Positions 33,226 through 36,840 of a stretch of 36,840 nucleotides of DNA are shown here, in pieces. Where the stretch lies: contig CAVJTH010000025.1 of NCBI GenBank assembly GCA_963652365.1, forward strand, positions 1-36,840. Reading direction: 5' to 3'. This DNA comes from Hallerella sp963652365. Its GTDB lineage: Bacteria; Fibrobacterota; Fibrobacteria; Fibrobacterales; Fibrobacteraceae. Position 1 is the stretch's first letter; every line of letters begins with the position of its first letter. A program made the translations under genes and the position numbers. The notes under the pieces are model-generated. The model was not told the DNA's origin, made no database searches, and saw only the letters and a list, made by a program, of their open reading frames with translations.

Positions 33226-34142
33226 AGAATCCCCTTGATGTTGCGTTCTCCGTGAACCGCGCAGAGAAACTTGTCGAGAGTTTCCGTTTCGAGAAAAAGC
33301 CTGTCCGAGTCCGGAATCTTCGAAAAAACGCCTAGCTCGATGAACTTGATGATGACGATGAAGTCCGCATGGGAAACCTTGCCTTTCAGGTATTCCAGCC
33401 ATTCCTTGCGGGTCCTGGCGAACAGGGAATCTTCGAGTCCCAGCGCTTCGAGGCAATGGCGTTCCCTGGGGGAAAGTCCGAACGGGGGATAGGTTTCCCC
33501 TTCGCGGCGGGATTTCAGATATTCGAAGAGGATGTTCAGCAGCTTGGGCTTTACCGTGAAGAGCCTGGCGTTCGGCTTTCCCGAATCGTCCGGTTCCAGC
33601 CGTACGAACTTGCGCCGGAGAAGCTCCTGGAGTGCCGTCGCCGTTTCTTCCCTTGTCGCGCGGGTCTGCCATCTGTATTCCCGGAGGACCTGGACCGTAT
33701 CGAGAGCCTTGTTCCCTGTCCGCTTCGCGAGAAACAGCGTAAAGCTTTCGAGCGGGTCCGCGTAGATAGGCTTGTCGGCTGATCTTTGGAGCTGCCTGTA
33801 TTCGGACGAAAGCGAAGAGACGAGGGCGATCATCCAGTGCGGAGCCTTTCGGAGAACGCCTTCCATCGCCTTCTTGTCGATTTTCACGATGGTCGCTTCC
33901 TTGCCTGCCCGGACGCTTTCGGGAAACGGCTTTCCGTCCATGACCGCGGAGACTCCGATCAGCGATCCTTGCGGTATCGCGTAGAGGACTTTCTCGTCGT
34001 CGAAGGCTTCGAGTTCGCCCGCTTCCACGTAGATCATTTCGGACGTCCGATCGCCTTTTTTTAAAACGACAAAACCCGCTTGAAGCGAAAGTCGCTCAAA
34101 CGGGAAACTGGAAAGGCTGTTTACGGGACCCTCCGAGACCAA
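33222..34142 (-). CDS. cNMP-binding-domain-like regulator A
   Basis: This protein of about 306 residues has an N-terminal CAP_ED-like beta-roll (FERLSLQAGFVVLKKGD, MIYVEAGELEAF, IPQGSLIGVSAVMDG). The helical region after it (residues ~150-230) could hold a winged helix (TRATREETATALQELLRRKFVRL), as in CRP-like regulators. The start is uncertain. No ATG occurs early enough in frame; TTG 34142 is the best candidate, 20 bp after rplS ends, without a good ribosome-binding site. ATG at about 34037 would cut into the beta-roll. It is co-directional with the rplS operon and may be read through from it. Function unknown. Confidence 0.7.
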   Translation of the reverse strand: MVSEGPVNSLSSFPFERLSLQAGFVVLKKGDRTSEMIYVEAGELEAFDDEKVLYAIPQGSLIGVSAVMDGKPFPESVRAGKEATIVKIDKKAMEGVLRKAPHWMIALVSSLSSEYRQLQRSADKPIYADPLESFTLFLAKRTGNKALDTVQVLREYRWQTRATREETATALQELLRRKFVRLEPDDSGKPNARLFTVKPKLLNILFEYLKSRREGETYPPFGLSPRERHCLEALGLEDSLFARTRKEWLEYLKGKVSHADFIVIIKFIELGVFSKIPDSDRLFLETETLDKFLCAVHGERNIKGIL

Positions 34143-34161
34143 AGGGATACCGTCAGGAAAA

Positions 34162-34509
34162 CTAGCCTTCGCGCTTTTCGATACGGGCAGCCTTGCCGGA
34201 GAGCTTGCGCATGTAGTAGATGCGAGACTTGCGGACCTTGCCCTGGCGGTTGATTTCAAAGGAAGCGATGCGCGGGCTGTGAAGCGGGAAGATGCGCTCG
34301 ATGGCCACGCCGTCGGACATCTTGCGGACGGTGACGGTTTCTCCGATTCCGGTGCTCTTCTGCTGGATGATGACACCCTTGAACGGCTGGATGCGTTCCT
34401 TGGTGCCTTCGATGACCTTGACGTTCACCGTGATGGTGTCGCCGGTGCGGAAAGCCGGAAGATCCGTTTTCTTGTTTTCTTGCTGAATCGCTTGGATGTT
34501 AAGGGACAT
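34162..34509 (-). CDS. rplS: 50S ribosomal protein L19
   Basis: This 115-residue protein has the L19 hallmarks: FRTGDTITVNVKVIEGTKER, IQPFKGVIIQQ, GIGETVTVRKMSDGVAIERIFPLHSP and KVRKSRIYYMRKLSGKAARI. It sits at the 30S-50S interface. It follows trmD by 15 bp in the usual rpsP-rimM-trmD-rplS order, with AGAGGT upstream of the ATG. Confidence 0.98.
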   Translation of the reverse strand: MSLNIQAIQQENKKTDLPAFRTGDTITVNVKVIEGTKERIQPFKGVIIQQKSTGIGETVTVRKMSDGVAIERIFPLHSPRIASFEINRQGKVRKSRIYYMRKLSGKAARIEKREG

Positions 34510-34524
34510 ATTCTGTGACCTCTG

Positions 34525-35229
34525 TTATTGTTTGCCAAATTTAGTATCTATTTGCAATTTTTCGTAGATGTCGGGGCGTCTTTCTTTCGTTCTTTTTAAA
34601 GATTCCGCCCTTCTCCACTCGGAAATCCGCTTGTGGTGCCCGGAAAGGAGCACTTCTGGAACGGATTTGCCTTCAAAAACCTCGGGCCTGGTATAGACTG
34701 GCCAGCCGAGGGGACCCTGTGCAAAGGAGTCCGTTTCTCCAGATTCCTTGTTCCCGAGCGCGCCGGGGAGAAGCCGCACGATGGCGTCGGTCAAGAGCAT
34801 TGCCGGAAGTTCGCCGCCGCTGACGACAAAGTCTCCGATGGAAATTTCCATATCGACATAGTTTTCCCGGATGCGTTCGTCGATTCCCTTGTAATGCCCG
34901 CAGACAAGAACCAGGTGCCTTTCCGTGGAAAGCTCCTGGGCGATTTCTTGCGAAAACGGAATTCCGTCTGCGGTGAGGTAGATGACCTTTCCGCCGTCTT
35001 CCCTTGCCTGCGTGCTCTGGATGGCCCGAGCGAGAGGTTCCGGTCGGAGTACCATGCCCGGTTCGCCGCCGTAAGGCGCGTCATCGACTTGGCCATAGTC
35101 GTTCACGGCGAAGTCGCGGAGATAGACCGTCCGAAAGGAGAAAAGCCCGTTTTTCCGTGCCCTGCCGACGATGGAATGTTCCATGGGAACGAACATTTCC
35201 GGGAAGATCGTGATGCAGTCGATTTTCAT
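34525..35229 (-). CDS. trmD: tRNA (guanine-N1-)-methyltransferase
   Basis: This 234-residue SPOUT-class enzyme methylates G37 of tRNAs reading CNN and some other codons. Recognisable parts are the start MKIDCITIFPEMF, DDAPYGGEPGMVLRPEPL, LVCGHYKGIDERI, ISIGDFVVSGGELPAM and the end segment YTRPEVFEG followed by VLLSGHHKRISEWRR, the knot and SAM site. The start is ATG 35229, overlapping the rimM stop as ATGA; the frame stays open upstream only through rimM. Length is normal. Confidence 0.97.
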   Translation of the reverse strand: MKIDCITIFPEMFVPMEHSIVGRARKNGLFSFRTVYLRDFAVNDYGQVDDAPYGGEPGMVLRPEPLARAIQSTQAREDGGKVIYLTADGIPFSQEIAQELSTERHLVLVCGHYKGIDERIRENYVDMEISIGDFVVSGGELPAMLLTDAIVRLLPGALGNKESGETDSFAQGPLGWPVYTRPEVFEGKSVPEVLLSGHHKRISEWRRAESLKRTKERRPDIYEKLQIDTKFGKQ

Positions 35230-35765
35230 TCGACCCTCATCGCGAAAAGTCTTTCGAGAAACGCTTCGGAGATGCGCACCGTGCGCTTTTCGCTGTCGAT
35301 GGACAGGACGCATTCCCTTGTCCAGGGGGCGAGGATCTCGCTTCCCTTGTACACGAAACGAAACGCGTTGACGCTCGGGAGCGATTCGACGGACAGTACT
35401 TTCCCGATTTCCCGTTCGGAATCCCCGATGACGAAAAAGCCTTCCAGGTCCGAGAAGTAATACGTGCCCTCGGGCGCAGGGAGCCGTTCTTCCATGGGAA
35501 CGCAAATGTCCGCGTTGATCAGGGGTTTCAGCGATTCGGGAGAATCGTGCCCCTTGAAGCGGAGAAGCCAGGTGTCGTGGGCGATGCGCGCGCTTTCGAC
35601 TTCGAGCGGAACCGTCGAGTCCTTGACCCTTGCATATACCGTGGCGAGCTTTTGGCATCGCGTGATATCGTGCGTCTGCGGGGCGCACTTGATTTCGCCC
35701 TTGAATCCGTGAGGCTTCATCAAGTGTCCGACGACAACCAGATCCTTTTCGCTTGCGTTTTTCAT
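35226..35765 (-). CDS. rimM: 16S rRNA processing/30S maturation factor RimM
   Basis: This 179-residue maturation factor binds S19 and the 30S head. The N-terminal RimM domain has VVGHLMKPHGFKGEIKC and the C-terminal PRC-like barrel has GTYYFSDLEGF and the IGKVLSV strand. It lies between rpsP and trmD as in most bacteria. A hairpin with T-rich tail between it and rpsP should reduce read-through into it. Confidence 0.95.
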   Translation of the reverse strand: MKNASEKDLVVVGHLMKPHGFKGEIKCAPQTHDITRCQKLATVYARVKDSTVPLEVESARIAHDTWLLRFKGHDSPESLKPLINADICVPMEERLPAPEGTYYFSDLEGFFVIGDSEREIGKVLSVESLPSVNAFRFVYKGSEILAPWTRECVLSIDSEKRTVRISEAFLERLFAMRVE

Positions 35766-35773
35766 GGAGTTTC

Positions 35774-35807
35774 AAAAGAAAACCCCGTGCATGGTTTCCG
35801 CACAGGG
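35774..35807 (-). terminator. Intra-operon terminator/attenuator between rpsP and rimM
   Basis: On the minus strand an 8-bp stem (35800-35807 with 35783-35790, one T-G pair) closes a 9-base loop and is followed by TTTTCTTTT. It begins 23 bp after the rpsP stop and ends 9 bp before the rimM ATG. It probably makes S16 mRNA more abundant than that of the genes that follow. Confidence 0.75.
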
Positions 35808-35829
35808 CTCGGCGAACCGATTCTGAAAA

Positions 35830-36255
35830 CTAGGCCTGCGGTGCGGCGTCTGCAGCCGGAGCCGCTTCTTCGGCCGGGGCTTCCTTGGCGGCCTTTTCCG
35901 CTTCGAGACGAGCCTTGGCCTTGGGACCGAGCTTCGCCTTCTTGACTTTTTCCGGACGCGGAGTGGCGGTCTTGCCTTCGATGGAACGGCCCGCGCGGAT
36001 TTCGTGGAAAAGATCGAGAATTCCGGTCTGGCGAAGGAGGGACGCGACGGTGTCGGACGGCTGCGCACCGGTCTTGAGCCACTTCAGAACCTTTTCCTGG
36101 TCGAACGTGATGACCGGTTTCTTGTGGTTCGGATCGTAGAAGCCGACCTGCTCGATGAAGCTGTCATTGCGAGCCTTGCGGTTGTCGATGACGACGGCAC
36201 GGTAAACGGAATTGTGTCTTTTGCCGAAACGGGCGAGACGAATCACTGTTGCCAT
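35830..36255 (-). CDS. rpsP: 30S ribosomal protein S16 with Ala/Lys-rich C-terminal extension
   Basis: This 141-residue S16 is longer than the E. coli protein (82). The S16 core is residues 1-~85 (start ATVIRLARFGKRHNSVYRAV, RNDSFIEQVGFYDP, QPSDTVASLLRQTGI). The remaining ~55 residues are Lys-rich (EKVKKAKLGPKAKARLEAEKAA) and then Ala/Glu/Pro-rich, probably disordered or helical and surface exposed. AGAGGTA lies 5 bases before the ATG. It heads the ribosomal operon. Confidence 0.97.
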   Translation of the reverse strand: MATVIRLARFGKRHNSVYRAVVIDNRKARNDSFIEQVGFYDPNHKKPVITFDQEKVLKWLKTGAQPSDTVASLLRQTGILDLFHEIRAGRSIEGKTATPRPEKVKKAKLGPKAKARLEAEKAAKEAPAEEAAPAADAAPQA

Positions 36256-36345
36256 GAAAATACCTCTTGTTGATTTTCTGCGGAAAATATAGCAAGTTTT
36301 TCGAAAAATCCGTCATTTAGGTACAAATTAATTTGAAAAATTTTC
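36256..36345 (-). promoter_or_regulatory. AT-rich promoter region of the rpsP operon
   Basis: On the minus strand a TATATT (36286-36291) lies 30 bp upstream of the rpsP ATG, in a very AT-rich stretch that reaches about 36385. An ATGACG further upstream (19-bp spacing) is a weak -35 candidate. AGAGGTA at 36261-36267 is the ribosome-binding site. The transcription start would fall around 36279. Confidence 0.55.
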
Positions 36346-36395
36346 GAAATCGCCGTTTTTGCGCAAAATTTCGCGTTTTTTTTTAGCGCTTAGAG

Positions 36396-36468
36396 TCGCG
36401 GAGCGAGCCGTTACTTTCTGCCGAAAGGCTTTTTCGCCAAGCGACCCGTTTCCGCCTGGCGGCGGAGG
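36396..36468. repeat. Intergenic repeat unit, copy 1
   Basis: This 73-bp unit matches the copy at 36506-36579 at most positions. Shared parts are GCGGA-CGAGCCG, CGAAAGGCTTTT, CGCCAAGCGACC and GTTTCCGCCTG-CGGCGGAGG. Its end (36451-36466) forms a hairpin with a 6-bp stem TCCGCC/GGCGGA around a 4-base loop. It is flanked by CTTAG-type heptamers. No protein or RNA family is recognised. Confidence 0.85.
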
Positions 36469-36470
36469 TA

Positions 36471-36505
36471 GTCAGAGCTTAGCCGGGAGAGCTTAGAGCT
36501 TAGCT
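36471..36505. repeat. Block of five degenerate 7-bp units (block 1)
   Basis: Five consecutive heptamers are visible: GTCAGAG, CTTAGCC, GGGAGAG, CTTAGAG, CTTAGCT. The block is exactly 35 bp and lies directly between the two copies of the longer repeat. Confidence 0.75.
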
Positions 36506-36579
36506 TTGCGGAACGAGCCGCTTTTTTCTGTCGAAAGGCTTTTGTCGCCAAGCGACCTGTTTCCGCCTGTCGGCGGAGG
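36506..36579. repeat. Intergenic repeat unit, copy 2
   Basis: This is the second copy of the 73-74 bp unit. Differences from copy 1 are scattered substitutions and one inserted base. The terminal hairpin stem (36562-36567 with 36572-36577) is intact while its 4-base loop has changed, which suggests the stem matters. Confidence 0.85.
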
Positions 36580-36600
36580 GTGGCGCCTTCCCGGCGAGGG

Positions 36601-36653
36601 GCAAGGTAGGGGGACCTTTCCGAGTTGCGAAGGCCAAGGTCCCCCTTCCTTGC
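36601..36653. repeat. Long inverted repeat, 18-bp arms
   Basis: Arms 36601-36618 and 36636-36653 are complementary with one mismatch and enclose a 17-base loop. Ten central pairs (GGGGGACCTT with AAGGTCCCCC) are perfect. There is no T run after it, so it is not a typical terminator. It could be a mobile palindromic element, an RNA hairpin or a protein-binding site. Confidence 0.85.
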
Positions 36654-36676
36654 ATCCACCCCCAGGGCCACGCTTG

Positions 36677-36711
36677 TTCAGAGCTTAGCTGAGAGAACTT
36701 AGAGCTTAGAA
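36677..36711. repeat. Block of five degenerate 7-bp units (block 2)
   Basis: Five heptamers fill 35 bp: TTCAGAG, CTTAGCT, GAGAGAA, CTTAGAG, CTTAGAA. The block is followed by a partial core (GCAAAGCGAGCCG, 36714-36726) like the start of the longer repeat. Confidence 0.75.
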
Positions 36712-36726
36712 ATGCAAAGCGAGCCG

Positions 36727-36761
36727 TTCAGAGCTTAGTGGATAGTGATTAGTGCTTAGAA
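36727..36761. repeat. Block of five degenerate 7-bp units (block 3)
   Basis: Five heptamers fill 35 bp: TTCAGAG, CTTAGTG, GATAGTG, ATTAGTG, CTTAGAA. First and last units are identical to those of block 2 while the inner ones differ. Confidence 0.75.
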
Positions 36762-36803
36762 CTCAAAACAGTCCGCTTATGTTAGAACCTAAATGTTTGC
36801 GAA

Positions 36804-36840
36804 ACTCCACTCTCCACTCTTCACACTCAACTCTCAACTA
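36804..36840. repeat. Block of 7-bp units at the window edge (block 4)
   Basis: ACTCCAC, TCTCCAC, TCTTCAC, ACTCAAC, TCTCAAC and a cut TA follow one another with a strict 7-bp period. On the minus strand these read as GTTGAG- and GTGGAG-type units. The block may continue beyond the window. Confidence 0.75.

Noticed and set aside
36411..36671. Small open frames in the right-hand intergenic region (also 36506-36688)
   Set aside because: They are made of the intergenic repeats; the minus product contains the same RRQAETGRLA phrase twice because of the DNA duplication. No ribosome-binding site is seen.
36384..36840. CRISPR array
   Set aside because: The repeats are degenerate heptamers and two long units without equal-length unique spacers, and no cas gene is present.

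Overview
The window reads as a bacterial chromosome fragment of moderately high GC with one visibly AT-richer block at its left end. The organism is Gram-negative in gene content: SurA-type chaperones, YajC, two proteins with clear lipoboxes plus a likely third, and a Wzx-type flippase with sugar-nucleotide genes. The long single-chain PurL, the DUF3332-like lipoprotein, the codon style and the heptameric intergenic repeats suggest a member of the Fibrobacter lineage. That assignment is a judgement from memory, not a database result.

Left end (59-5154): a five-gene, tightly packed restriction-modification operon of lower GC. Its genes are a canonical C5-cytosine methyltransferase, a second non-canonical PPC/ENP methyltransferase-like protein, a stand-alone small protein that duplicates the N-terminal (probably DNA-reading) domain of the next gene, an McrB-like AAA+ GTPase, and a PD-(D/E)XK nuclease subunit. 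The layout resembles the GTP-dependent LlaJI systems, but the free recognition-domain copy and the odd second methylase make it unusual. It sits directly upstream of purL and has probably been acquired horizontally.

5202-10207: purL with a good terminator, then a stand-alone Fic-domain protein with an N-terminal helix-turn-helix. Upstream of it is a three-half-site inverted-repeat operator overlapping a -10-like element.

10259-17232: a surface-polysaccharide locus. Seven plus-strand genes overlap one another (two FdtA-like ketoisomerases, a DegT aminotransferase, a hexapeptide acetyltransferase, a FemAB/GNAT protein, a WzxE-like flippase, a GT2 glycosyltransferase). They converge with a minus-strand pair (GT2 and a small unknown protein). 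The enzymes fit synthesis, N-acylation and export of a glycan containing a dTDP-3-amino-3,6-dideoxyhexose.

17306-18780: two paralogous membrane-anchored small proteins and a DUF3332-like lipoprotein. 18872-25861: a zinc-ribbon protein overlapping hrpA, then two parvulin/SurA-type periplasmic proteins and ftsE. 25862-28608: a COG0731-like radical SAM protein, folC and pth.

28609-36255 (minus strand): one long co-directional series in the order rpsP-rimM-trmD-rplS, two cNMP-binding-like proteins, yajC, def, a SpoIID-domain lipoprotein and a CDKAL1/e-MtaB-type methylthiotransferase. A hairpin with a T-rich tail separates rpsP from rimM.

36256-36840: no gene. The stretch holds the rpsP promoter region, two copies of a 73-74 bp repeat, an 18-bp-arm inverted repeat, and four blocks that each consist of five degenerate 7-bp units. 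Several transcription units (starts at 18872, 23071, 26769 and nearly 10259) have a TANNTT element about 13 bp upstream of the start codon and no ribosome-binding site, which suggests leaderless mRNAs.
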